DNA from: CBDCFV01 sp965261795
GTDB taxonomy: Bacteria; Chloroflexota; Dehalococcoidia; Lucifugimonadales; UBA3495
Assembly (NCBI GenBank): GCA_965261795.1
Contig: OZ253476.1
Location: 1,426,001 to 1,490,000, forward strand
Direction: 5' to 3'
Length of the DNA: 64,000 nucleotides
The notes below the pieces were generated by a model. The model saw nothing but the letters and a program-made list of their open reading frames with translations. It was not told where the DNA came from and did no database searches. The position numbers and the translations under genes were made by a program. Positions 8,753 through 16,610 of the stretch are shown in pieces. Every line of letters starts with the position of its first letter. Positions within the stretch are counted from its first letter, which is position 1.

Positions 8753-8842
8753 CCTGCCCTCGCGGATGCGCCTGCCCTCGCGGATGCGCCTGCCCTCGCG
8801 GATGCGCCTGCCCTCGCGGATGCGCCTGCCCTCGCGGATGCG
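8753..8842. repeat. Five perfect copies of an 18-bp unit
   Basis: cctgccctcgcggatgcg is repeated five times with no mismatch. Upstream is a partial REP-like start (cgtcattcccacgaag) and downstream is gggagaacg, so it looks like an expanded arm of a REP-like hairpin. 18 is divisible by 3, which creates spurious open frames on both strands. No start signal or coding context supports a gene. The rest of 7945-9256 holds only dispersed repeats. Confidence 0.93.
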
Positions 8843-9256
8843 GGAGAACGTCACCCCCTCCCATAGCGAAACCCAATGCCTGACCCGCAATTGCTATGAA
8901 AATAAGACGATTTCAAGTTCGTATATAGCTATGGCTCAAATAAGACGGGAAGGAACGCGGTTGTCCTGCCCGCACCCAAGTGAGGGCGACTTTGCACATA
9001 CCCCGGAGCCGCGATAAGTGCGGCTGCATCCGCCTGTCCGATTTAACGCAGAGGACGCGGAGTTTCCTGATATTTGATAGCTTCAACCAAAAGACTCTGC
9101 GCTCTCTGCATTGAACGGGTCCTTCCACAGGCGCATTCGACGCCTACCTGTGGCTGGCTCGTGCTATCATGGCGTAGGAAACCAGACAGCCATAGACTTC
9201 GGTCATTGCGCAACGTTTGGAGGAAACATTTCCATCCTTTAGGAGGACACATCAAG

Positions 9257-10057
9257 ATGGCCACAAGCGCTCAAACCTGGAGCGAAGAGATAATTGAAGC
9301 GGCGGGGGGGCCGGTCCAATTAGCAAAGGGCGGCCAAGGAGAGCCCTTGCTGATATTTCACGACGAGATAGGCGACCGCACGTGGTTGAACTATCATCAA
9401 CAACTGGCCCAGGACTACAACCTTGTTTTACCCTCCCATTCCGGCTTCGGCGCCACCCAACGCCGCGAATGGATTGTAAGCATGAGGGACCTGGCAGGGT
9501 GGTACCTGGAGTTGATGGATGACCTGGGGTTGGGCCAAATCAACGCCATCGGCTTTTCTATGGGAGGCTGGCTGGCTGCCGAGATCGCCAGCATGTGCCC
9601 CCATGCGTTCAAGAAGTTGGCGCTGGTGGGGCCAATGGGGATTCGTCCGCCCACCGGGGAGATATATGACATGTTTCTTGTGGTGGCGAAACAGGTCATC
9701 ACCGCCGGCTTTCTTAATCCCGACAGCGTGCCCGAGTTCGCCGCCCTGTGCCCCGATGAGCCGACTCCGGAGCAGATCGACGTTTGGGAGGACGCCAGGG
9801 TGGAGGCCAGCAGGCTGGGTTGGAGGCCGTACATGCACAACCCCAGCCTTCCCAATCTGCTTCACCGGATCAAGTCCCTTCCAACCCTCCTTATCTGGGG
9901 TCAGCAGGACGGCATTGTGCCTGTGAGCGCGGGCCAAGTCTATCAGGAGTCCATTAAAGACTCCCGATTGGCGGTGGTCGAAAATTGCGGCCATCGGGTT
10001 GAGGTGGAGAAATCCGACGAGTTCGTGCGACTCGTCAAGGAGTTTCTAGCGGCCTGA
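9257..10057 (+). CDS. Alpha/beta-fold hydrolase
   Basis: 266 residues from the ATG that follows a strong aggagga ribosome site; the open frame extends 61 codons further upstream into repeat-like sequence that I do not consider coding. The fold is a classic alpha/beta hydrolase: the nucleophile elbow GFSMGG (Ser near residue 100), a late Asp in WGQQDGIVP, and a His in NCGHRVEVE near the C-terminus. It may cleave an ester or C-C bond; the substrate is not evident. It sits 113 bases before a flavin monooxygenase on the same strand, suggesting joint use of an oxidised organic compound (inference). Confidence 0.9.
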   Translation: MATSAQTWSEEIIEAAGGPVQLAKGGQGEPLLIFHDEIGDRTWLNYHQQLAQDYNLVLPSHSGFGATQRREWIVSMRDLAGWYLELMDDLGLGQINAIGFSMGGWLAAEIASMCPHAFKKLALVGPMGIRPPTGEIYDMFLVVAKQVITAGFLNPDSVPEFAALCPDEPTPEQIDVWEDARVEASRLGWRPYMHNPSLPNLLHRIKSLPTLLIWGQQDGIVPVSAGQVYQESIKDSRLAVVENCGHRVEVEKSDEFVRLVKEFLAA

Positions 10058-10089
10058 TATCCGCCGCCACGGTTCAGGAACAACGGTGG

Positions 10090-10095
10090 TATAAT
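10090..10095 (+). promoter_or_regulatory. Candidate -10 box (TATAAT)
   Basis: A perfect TATAAT stands 75 bases before the LLM oxidoreductase start at 10171. No good -35 hexamer is seen at the usual distance, so this is a weak candidate. Confidence 0.3.
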
Positions 10096-10170
10096 CGAGC
10101 GAAATTGGCCCCGCTGCGCTGAGGCGCGGCAGTTGGGTTGAGCGGCCGCCCTAAACAAAGGAGGTTACGC

Positions 10171-11445
10171 ATGTTTATTGGCTATTTCACTGAACGGCCT
10201 TATCAAGACCCCAAGTCCGGCTTCTTCGGCGCAACCGGCAAACCTATCATGGACTTGACGGTGAGCAACGAAATCTACGACGCCAAGCTGGGAGCCAGCC
10301 TTTACAACCGTTACTTGGACGAGAAGATTTACGCCGAGCAGATGGGCTTCGACGGCTTGATGCTCAACGAGCATCACGGCACCGCCTTCTGCATGGGTGG
10401 GGCAATGAACGTGGAGGCCTCCATCCTGGCCCGGATTACCGAACGAGCCAAGATAGTCCTGCTGGGGAACATTCTCCCCCTATGGGACGACCCCCTGTGG
10501 CTGGTGGAACAGTTGTCCATGATCGACATGATTTCCCACGGACGCCTGGTTTCCGGCTGGGTGCGTGGCACCGGACGTGAAAGCGTAGCCCATAACATAG
10601 AACCGCACTACAACTGGGAGCGTTTCCAGGAAGCCCACGAATTGATCGTGAAAGCTTGGACCACCCCCGGCCCCTTCCGCTGGGAGGGCAAACACTTCCA
10701 CTACCGCCACGTCAATCCCTGGGTCAAGCCTTACCAGACGCCCCACCCGCCGATCTGGTTGCCGGGAGTAGTAAGCCGCGACTCGCTGATGTGGGCTGCG
10801 GAGAAACGCATTCCCTACATCATGCTGGCGACCGAAATGGAGCCGACCAAGCAGGCGTTCCAGCTATACCACGATTCCGCCGCCGAGTTGGGCTACCAGT
10901 CGGGACCTCAAAACCTTGGCTACCTTTGGAAGGTGCACGTTGACGAGACCGAGGAACTGGCTGAGCAGACGGGTCGGAAATACGTTCAAGGTCCCAGTAA
11001 TCCCTTCCTGGCAGGCAACGAAGGCACTGTGAACCCCGCCTTGGTCAACCTGCCTGGTCTGACATCCCGCAGGAGGGTGCTGCCCACCCAAGCAGTGGCT
11101 ACCGCGGCCCGCGGCGGAGGCGGAGGCGTTGCCGGCGTGTTGGGGCGGCCCTACGAGCAGCAGATCGCCGACCACACGATCATCTGCGGTACTCCCGACA
11201 CGGTGATTCCCAAGATTCGTCACGTCCTGGAGTACATCCGCCCCGGAAGCATCTTCTTCTGGGATGGCGACGGCGCCATGACTCATGACGATGCTATGCG
11301 CAGCCTGCGGTTGATGGGTCAGGAAGTCATACCGGCGGTCCGCGAAATGGCGAAGGAGTTGGAGCTTCCCGGCCCCTTCGAGGTGGACCCCGCCACGGGC
11401 AAGTCTCTCGTCGCCAACGGAGGAACTCCTGAATCCAATTCCTAG
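10171..11445 (+). CDS. Luciferase-like (LLM class) flavin-dependent monooxygenase
   Basis: 424 residues starting at the ATG behind aaaggagg; the open frame begins 11 codons earlier without a ribosome site. It belongs to the bacterial-luciferase / F420-FMN oxidoreductase superfamily, with a TIM barrel and motifs such as MLNEHHG near residue 62 and GRLVSGWVRGTGRE near residues 118-131. The ILLGNILPLWDDPLWLVEQLSMID stretch is the usual strand/helix that binds the flavin phosphate region. It is the longest of four LLM enzymes in the window and clearly related in arrangement to the one at 27959-29125. The substrate is unknown, and no flavin reductase is adjacent. Downstream lies a small inverted-repeat element. 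Confidence 0.92.
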   Translation: MFIGYFTERPYQDPKSGFFGATGKPIMDLTVSNEIYDAKLGASLYNRYLDEKIYAEQMGFDGLMLNEHHGTAFCMGGAMNVEASILARITERAKIVLLGNILPLWDDPLWLVEQLSMIDMISHGRLVSGWVRGTGRESVAHNIEPHYNWERFQEAHELIVKAWTTPGPFRWEGKHFHYRHVNPWVKPYQTPHPPIWLPGVVSRDSLMWAAEKRIPYIMLATEMEPTKQAFQLYHDSAAELGYQSGPQNLGYLWKVHVDETEELAEQTGRKYVQGPSNPFLAGNEGTVNPALVNLPGLTSRRRVLPTQAVATAARGGGGGVAGVLGRPYEQQIADHTIICGTPDTVIPKIRHVLEYIRPGSIFFWDGDGAMTHDDAMRSLRLMGQEVIPAVREMAKELELPGPFEVDPATGKSLVANGGTPESNS

Positions 11446-11448
11446 GGA

Positions 11449-11580
11449 GTGTCGTCAATTGCATATTTCCGTCATTCCCGCGGAGGCGGGAATCCAGAAT
11501 CCGCACCAACAGTGTGGTATTCGGTCCCAAATTTATCCGGATCCCGACTCTCGCCGGAATGACGGCCGATTTGACGACAC
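11449..11580. mobile_element. Candidate 132-bp inverted-repeat element with REP-like ends
   Basis: gtgtcgtcaatt at 11449-11460 matches the reverse complement of 11569-11580 at 11 of 12 positions. Just inside both ends are REP-like words in opposite orientation (gtcattcccgcggaggcggg and ctcgccggaatgacgg). No target-site duplication is visible, so this could be an old MITE or a compound REP pair. Confidence 0.5.
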
Positions 11581-11658
11581 CGCCCAGGAAGCCGCGTAGG
11601 GCGACGAGCTTATGCGGCAGTTGAATAAAGGAATTGACGAACAGCAAAGAGACGAGCG

Positions 11659-12054
11659 ATGGTAGCAACCGCCCGTGTGCAAGAGATATTCACCGATGTT
11701 AGGGCGATGCGCGAGGCGGCGTTGGAACGGTTGGAAGCGGGCGACGTCCGTGATTCAGCGGAAAAGGCTTGGTGCGCCACCAGGCGGGCTACTGATGCCT
11801 TGATTCTGGCATGGACAAACAGGGAACCGGAAAGAGTACCGGAGACAACTCGCGAATTACGAAAATTGGGCAACGATAACGCTGGTGTTGCCTTACTGGT
11901 AAACCGCTATTGTGCGGTGCGGGATTTGTTACACGGCGACTGTTTTTATTTCGGGCTGTGTGACCCTATCGAGGACACCGAACGCCGCATCCGCCAGACC
12001 CTTGAATACATTGATGACGCCGTGCGGCTGGCAGACCTGGCCCGGAATGGTTAA
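11659..12054 (+). CDS. Small helical protein, HEPN/PaREP1-like
   Basis: 131 residues, predicted all-helical, with the block SAEKAWCATRRATDALILAW near residues 35-54, typical of small HEPN/PaREP1-like proteins. A paralogue lies at 44633-45019 with the same AEKAWGATKRATDALILA block and the same C-terminal layout (LLHGDCFYFGLCDP versus RLHGKCFYEGDCEP). Neither has an adjacent nucleotidyltransferase, the usual partner of HEPN toxins. The start is the first ATG with only a weak gagcg purine run. Function is unknown; a stand-alone HEPN-type RNase or substrate-binding helper is possible. Confidence 0.7.
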   Translation: MVATARVQEIFTDVRAMREAALERLEAGDVRDSAEKAWCATRRATDALILAWTNREPERVPETTRELRKLGNDNAGVALLVNRYCAVRDLLHGDCFYFGLCDPIEDTERRIRQTLEYIDDAVRLADLARNG

Positions 12055-12127
12055 GCCCACATCTCAAGGGCATGGTATGCCGCCAACTGGCGGACGGTAA
12101 ACTTGCGAAGCTAAGGATATAGTTTTC

Positions 12128-12154
12128 TTAGAAACCTTAGAAACCTTAGAAACC
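12128..12154. repeat. Three tandem copies of ttagaaacc
   Basis: A 9-bp unit is repeated three times directly before the strong hairpin at 12156-12187. It may be simple slippage or part of a leader region. Confidence 0.6.
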
Positions 12155-12155
12155 T

Positions 12156-12195
12156 CCGGCGCTATTCCGTTTCCGGAATGGCGCCGGTACTTTTT
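12156..12195 (+). terminator. Intrinsic terminator or attenuator ahead of the halogenase-like gene
   Basis: ccggcgc-t-attccg pairs with cggaat-g-gcgccgg around a tttc loop: 14 base pairs with one wobble (12156-12187), followed by ta-c-ttttt. This is the best terminator-like structure in the window. It lies 100 bases after the HEPN-like gene and 30 bases before the next start codon. It can end the upstream transcript or act as an attenuator in the leader of the downstream gene. Confidence 0.65.
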
Positions 12196-12225
12196 CCTCA
12201 CGACGTTGACCTTGGTGGAGCCTGA

Positions 12226-13869
12226 TTGACCGCCCAAGATATACAGACAAGTGTCCTCGTAATCGGCGGGGGGCCCGCTGGGAGCACAGCGGCGGCGATG
12301 CTGGCCCGTCAAGGCGTGGAAGTAACGCTCTTGGAACGGGAGCGTTTCCCCCGGGACCATGTCGGCGAGTCGCTGCTGCCGGCCAGTATGCCCGTTCTGG
12401 AGGAATTGGGCGTGCTCGGTGCGGTGCAAGAGGCCGGGTTCGTGCCCAAGTTCGGGGCGACTATGTCATGGGGCCGCGACCGCACTCCCTGGAGTTGGTA
12501 CTTCGGAGAAACCAACGCCAAGTATCCCCACTCCTACCAAGTATGGCGCCCCCTGTTCGACCAAATCCTGTTGGAGAACTCTCGTTCCCTGGGTGTCGAT
12601 GTGCGCGAAGGTCATCGGGTGGTGGAGGTTATCTGGGACGGAAAAAGAGCTGCCGGGGTACGCTTCCGGACGGAGGACGGGCACACCGGCAGCGCCCGCG
12701 TAGACTTCGTCGTTGACGCCAGCGGACAAGCCGGGCTGTTGAGCAGGAGTCTGGACCTGCGCCGTTGGGACACCTTTTTTCAAAACCTGGCAGTGTATGG
12801 ATACTTCATCGGAGGCCGTCGGCTTCCGGGTCCCGACGACGGCAACATCTTCATCGAGTCTTACGAGCACGGCTGGCTTTGGACTATCCCCCTGAACAAT
12901 GGCTGGAACAGCGTTGGCGTAGTGGCCGACAGTGAAACAGGTCAGCGTCTCATAGCCAAACATGACCTCAAGGGATTTTTCGATTCCCAGATCGTTCAAG
13001 CACCCTACACCACGGGGCTCCTCACCGGAGCCGACTTGGCATCCGGGCCGTTCATAGTGAAGGACTGGTCCTACGTCTGCGACCCGTTGACGGGAGACGG
13101 CTATGTTCTGGCGGGCGACGCCGCCTGCTTCGTGGACCCTCTTTTCTCTTCGGGGGTGCATCTTGCCTTGATGTCCGGTGTGCTGGCGGCGGCATATGTG
13201 AAGTCGGCGTTGACCGACCCGAGCATAGCCGAGGAAGCCGGGCAGGCTTATCAAGAGCTATACCTTAGGGAGTACAGCCACTTCAGGGAAATGGCACGAC
13301 TGTTTTACTCCAGCAACCTCACGTCAGATTCGTACTTCTGGGAAGCCCGACGGATACTGGATACCGGCGACGCCTTCTCTCCCCGGCAGGCCTTCATTCA
13401 AGCTGTGGCAGGCCAACCGCCGCGAGGTTATGAACGAGCGGTCCTGGAGCACGGCCAAGCGCCGGAGAGCTTCGCCTCCAGCGTCCAACAAGTGGAGGCG
13501 GACCGGGTGCAACGGAGGAACCGCTGGAAAGACGCCATTTCCACCGTCCAACGCCAACAACAATTGCTTGCCGCCGTCCCCCGCTTGGCCGACGGGGCGT
13601 CGATACAGCGTAAGCCGGTATTGGGGGCCGGGGAGTTCGTATGGGGCTACACTCTCACCACCAACAGTCAACCGGAAGGGACTCCATGCAGTAACGTGGT
13701 TGCCCAACTGGTCTCTCGCATCGATGGCGTGGCAACCGTAGGGCAACTGATGGCCCAACTGGGATCTCTGGTGGAAGTTGACAGGATCGAGGATTTACAG
13801 CGAAGTGTCCTGGCCACGCTGCAAATCCTGTACGTGGACGGGACGGTGGACGAACTGGCCGGATTATGA
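12226..13869 (+). CDS. FAD-dependent halogenase-like oxidoreductase
   Basis: 547 residues, TTG start with ggtggag five bases upstream. The N-terminus has the FAD-binding GGGPAG at residues 14-19 and GESLLPA at 47-53. The stretch FVPKFGATMSWG puts a Lys at residue 75, in the position used by phenol/pyrrole-type flavin halogenases. The halogenase signature WxWxIP is present as WLWTIP at residues 217-222, and GDAACFVDPLFSSGVHLA follows near residues 297-314. The C-terminal 100 residues form a helical extension. These features fit the CmlS/PltA-like branch, which halogenates activated aromatics or pyrroles using FADH2 from a separate reductase. No carrier protein, reductase or biosynthetic cluster is adjacent, so the reaction could instead be hydroxylation or reduction. 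Confidence 0.82.
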   Translation: MTAQDIQTSVLVIGGGPAGSTAAAMLARQGVEVTLLERERFPRDHVGESLLPASMPVLEELGVLGAVQEAGFVPKFGATMSWGRDRTPWSWYFGETNAKYPHSYQVWRPLFDQILLENSRSLGVDVREGHRVVEVIWDGKRAAGVRFRTEDGHTGSARVDFVVDASGQAGLLSRSLDLRRWDTFFQNLAVYGYFIGGRRLPGPDDGNIFIESYEHGWLWTIPLNNGWNSVGVVADSETGQRLIAKHDLKGFFDSQIVQAPYTTGLLTGADLASGPFIVKDWSYVCDPLTGDGYVLAGDAACFVDPLFSSGVHLALMSGVLAAAYVKSALTDPSIAEEAGQAYQELYLREYSHFREMARLFYSSNLTSDSYFWEARRILDTGDAFSPRQAFIQAVAGQPPRGYERAVLEHGQAPESFASSVQQVEADRVQRRNRWKDAISTVQRQQQLLAAVPRLADGASIQRKPVLGAGEFVWGYTLTTNSQPEGTPCSNVVAQLVSRIDGVATVGQLMAQLGSLVEVDRIEDLQRSVLATLQILYVDGTVDELAGL

Positions 13870-13965
13870 TGGCAAACCGGGTTGTGTCACAGGATTCTCC
13901 GGCGTTATATTGGCGTTCCCACCAACGGAATTTCCCACGGTAGCCACAACGGGGGACAAAGGCCC

Positions 13966-14469
13966 ATGCCCAACATCAAGTTCCAGACCATACTGCCCGC
14001 GGCTCCGGACCAAGTCTTCGAGCACATTACGTCATTCCCTGCCGACGGCAGCTTCAACCAAGCCGGGTTAGAGACAGCCTACGGCAGGCTGGTGGAGCGG
14101 GACGGAGACACGTTTACTTTCGAAGACCGCTCCGAAGACCACATAAAGTGGGCCTGCACCTTCGATCCTCCCCGCGGGCGTATTATGAAGGCGCTGGAGT
14201 CCAAGTGGGCCGACCGCTTCGACTGGTTTGAGGAGGCGCCCGACGGCACTCTTTGGACTGTCGTATGGGCGCCGAAGGCCTCCGGTATTACGGGGTTGGT
14301 CCAGTGGGTGGGATTCAAGCTGAGAGGCAATACACAGATATATCAAAACGTAGTCGCGCCGGCGGTGCACCATTTCCAGGAACCGCCGCCGCTCGCCCCA
14401 GCGCCTGAGAAGACCACCCACAGGCGTACCATGAGCCGTCGCGGCCGCAGGGGCCGACGCCAGAGTTGA
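13966..14469 (+). CDS. SRPBCC-family protein (polyketide-cyclase-like)
   Basis: 167 residues from the second ATG; a start 28 codons earlier is open, but the 13966 ATG begins the fold and has a purine run gggggacaaagg upstream. The sequence IKFQTILPAAPDQVFEHITSFPADGS is the usual first strand and helix of START/SRPBCC ligand-binding proteins. The C-terminus is very basic (a run rich in Arg after residue 150), possibly an RNA- or membrane-binding tail. It follows the halogenase-like gene by 96 bases on the same strand. It may bind a hydrophobic ligand; no catalytic assignment is possible. Confidence 0.7.
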   Translation: MPNIKFQTILPAAPDQVFEHITSFPADGSFNQAGLETAYGRLVERDGDTFTFEDRSEDHIKWACTFDPPRGRIMKALESKWADRFDWFEEAPDGTLWTVVWAPKASGITGLVQWVGFKLRGNTQIYQNVVAPAVHHFQEPPPLAPAPEKTTHRRTMSRRGRRGRRQS

Positions 14470-14545
14470 CCACCGGCCCCTGACCGCGGCCTCCGTTCGA
14501 CAGTAGAATTACCGGACGCCTATTCTGTTCTGTGAGGACCGGGCG

Positions 14546-15652
14546 TTAAGCTGCTGTAACGGCTACGTTCCGCCCCTCGTCCGACGACTCCCGTATGGCG
14601 TCCAGGAACCTGTGAAGGTCTACCGCCGTATCGAAGTTGGGGTCGCAGGCTTGGCCGGACCGGATAGCCTGCCCGAACAGGTAGTACATCTGCCCAACGT
14701 TGTAGGGCGCTCCTTGAGGCATGCCTTCCAGAACGTGCACATGGCGGCCGGGTATCTCCAACTCGCGCAAGGTCTGGTCACCGGCCTTGGCGCCCCGGAT
14801 TCGCAGTTCGTTTAGCTGCGGTGACTCGTCGGAGTCCGCCACCAAGGTCCCCTCTCGCCCGTAAACCTCCATCCTCCAACCGCTGCCTGCCCACGGAACG
14901 CTGGCCACGTGTACCGACGCCACTCCGCCGTTGGCCAGTTTGCCGCTGACCAGGATATTGTCCGGGGCGGTGACATCCACATACTGCTTGGTGTCGGTCT
15001 CAAACCATTGCGGGGCTTGGGTAGACACGACCGAAGACACGTCGCTGAAATCTCCAACCACGTATCGCACCGCGTCGATAGAGTGGCCGCAGGCGATGGT
15101 GAGGGTGGTCGCTCCCAATGAATCATCCCGTTGCCAGGTCCGGTCCGAGGTGCGCTCCAGGACTCCCCCGCGGGCCAGGCTCATGTGGCAGGACATTACC
15201 TCGCCCACGTAGCCCGTCTCGACTAACTCCTTCATGTAAGTCACCCCGGGCGCGGCCCTCGCTTGCAGCCCCACCATCGTTTGCACCCCCTTGGCCCGGG
15301 CAAGGTCGGCAAGCTCCTGCGCCTCCGCCAGCGTCGCCCCCAAGGGCCACTCGGTGAACACGTGCTTGCCGGCGTTGAGTGCATCCAAGGTCAATTGGTA
15401 GTGGTTGGGGACCCTGACCACCACTGCCACTGCGTCTATCTCGGGGTGGGCCAGCATGTCCCGGTGGTCGTGGAAAGCGTACTTGGCGCCAAACTTGGCC
15501 GCCGACTCCTCGGCGCTTTCCCTCCGGGTAGTGCACACGCCGGTTAACTCGAACTCCGGGCTGGCCAGCAGCGCCGGAAGATGGGACCTATGGGCCCAGC
15601 CCACGCTCACGTTAGCGCCTATGACGCCCAGCCGAATCTTTTCAGATGCCAT
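14546..15652 (-). CDS. Gfo/Idh/MocA-family oxidoreductase with EWP in place of EKP
   Basis: 368 residues from ATG at 15652 (a GTG one codon earlier is closer to the gagagg ribosome site). The Rossmann motif GVIGANVSVG is at residues 8-17, and the C-terminal beta-sheet domain typical of Gfo/Idh/MocA dehydrogenases follows. The family catalytic EKP motif reads EWP (HVFTEWPLGATL, near residue 98), so the conserved Lys is Trp; this is known from Gal80-like proteins. The downstream His motif CGHSIDAVRYV is present. It may act on a sugar derivative with an altered mechanism, or be a sensor. It runs opposite to the neighbouring dienelactone hydrolase, leaving a shared 160-bp divergent promoter region. 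Confidence 0.85.
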   Translation of the reverse strand: MASEKIRLGVIGANVSVGWAHRSHLPALLASPEFELTGVCTTRRESAEESAAKFGAKYAFHDHRDMLAHPEIDAVAVVVRVPNHYQLTLDALNAGKHVFTEWPLGATLAEAQELADLARAKGVQTMVGLQARAAPGVTYMKELVETGYVGEVMSCHMSLARGGVLERTSDRTWQRDDSLGATTLTIACGHSIDAVRYVVGDFSDVSSVVSTQAPQWFETDTKQYVDVTAPDNILVSGKLANGGVASVHVASVPWAGSGWRMEVYGREGTLVADSDESPQLNELRIRGAKAGDQTLRELEIPGRHVHVLEGMPQGAPYNVGQMYYLFGQAIRSGQACDPNFDTAVDLHRFLDAIRESSDEGRNVAVTAA

Positions 15653-15743
15653 CACTTATCCTCTCGCTAATTCAGGGTCGGTTTCCCTTATCCTAACATC
15701 CGGCTCTTGCCGGGGCCATGCTCCGGTTTCCTGTATCTTCGTA

Positions 15744-15749
15744 TATAAT
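15744..15749 (+). promoter_or_regulatory. Candidate -10 box (TATAAT)
   Basis: TATAAT in the sequence gtatataatc lies about 70 bases upstream of the dienelactone hydrolase start. No convincing -35 is found. Confidence 0.3.
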
Positions 15750-15776
15750 CTCTTTGAACAATTCCGTTAGTTCAAT

Positions 15777-15802
15777 CGTCATTCCGGCTCAAGTCCGGAA
15801 TT
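15777..15802. repeat. REP-like hairpin repeat
   Basis: cgtcattccgg, a short loop and ccggaattc form a 7-bp stem. This is the same family of hairpin as the 40-bp unit inside the MITEs. It sits directly before the ribosome site (ataggagg) of the gene at 15817. Confidence 0.7.
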
Positions 15803-15816
15803 CATAGGAGGTAACC

Positions 15817-16539
15817 ATGGCAGGAGCGTGGGAGACCATCAATGTCGATGGCTCGGACATGCGGATGTACGTAAGCGTACCCGAAGGCGCGGGGCCGTTT
15901 CCGGCAGTGCTGGTCAGCCAGCACGGGCCTGGCGTCAACGAGTTCATCCAAGACGTAGTCAACAACCTGGCGAAAGAGGGGTACGTCGGTTGCGCCCCCG
16001 ACCTGTACCACCGGGTCACGGAAGAAATGTTGGCCAACGGCTCCGGTCCCGGTGAGCACATGACCGACACCGGCTCCGTCACCGATCTGAACGCCACGGT
16101 GGACTATTTGCGCAGCCACCCCTCGGTTGACAGGGAACGGTTGGGCATCACCGGCTTCTGCCAAGGCGGTCGGACGACATGGCTCGGCGCGGCCTCCAAC
16201 CCCCACTTCAAAGCGGCGGTCCCGTTTTTCGGCGGCAACATCATGGCTGCCAGGGCTGACGCCGACAAAAGCCCCTTCGAACTGACCCCCAACATCAAGT
16301 GCCCGGTACTGTTCCACTTCGGAGGGATAGATACTAACCCGTCGCCGGAGGACCGAGCCACCTTCGACGCGGAATTGACCCGGTTGGGAATTCCCCACCA
16401 GTTCTATAGCTATCCGGAGGCCGACCACGCTTTCATGGACTACAACCGCCCGCGGTACCACAAAGAGTCCTCCGAGATCGCTTGGCCCAGGACCCTGGAG
16501 TTTTTCGCCACTCACCTCAAGGCCGTAGCGGTCAGCTAA
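15817..16539 (+). CDS. Dienelactone hydrolase family protein
   Basis: 240 residues starting at an ATG with a strong aggagg site. It has the dienelactone-hydrolase layout: a nucleophile elbow GFCQGG near residues 113-118 with Cys as the nucleophile, an Asp in FGGIDTNPSPED near residue 170, and a His in EADHAFMDY near residue 206. Members hydrolyse dienelactone or other small ester/lactone substrates. It is 71 bases upstream of an LLM flavin monooxygenase that can generate lactones, so the pair may act in sequence (inference). Confidence 0.92.
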   Translation: MAGAWETINVDGSDMRMYVSVPEGAGPFPAVLVSQHGPGVNEFIQDVVNNLAKEGYVGCAPDLYHRVTEEMLANGSGPGEHMTDTGSVTDLNATVDYLRSHPSVDRERLGITGFCQGGRTTWLGAASNPHFKAAVPFFGGNIMAARADADKSPFELTPNIKCPVLFHFGGIDTNPSPEDRATFDAELTRLGIPHQFYSYPEADHAFMDYNRPRYHKESSEIAWPRTLEFFATHLKAVAVS

Positions 16540-16572
16540 CCGCCTTAGACCAGTGTCACACACACCGGCAAT

Positions 16573-16600
16573 CGTCATTCCGGCCTTGAGCCGGAATCTA
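16573..16600. repeat. REP-like hairpin repeat
   Basis: cgtcattccggc - cttga - gccggaatc forms an 8-bp stem directly upstream of the ribosome site and start of the gene at 16611. It is in the same orientation as the copy at 15777. Confidence 0.75.
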
Positions 16601-16610
16601 GGGGAACAGA

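Noticed and set aside
9074..9256. N-terminal extension of the alpha/beta hydrolase
   Set aside because: It runs through repeat-like DNA, and the strong ribosome site is at 9241-9247, before the ATG at 9257.
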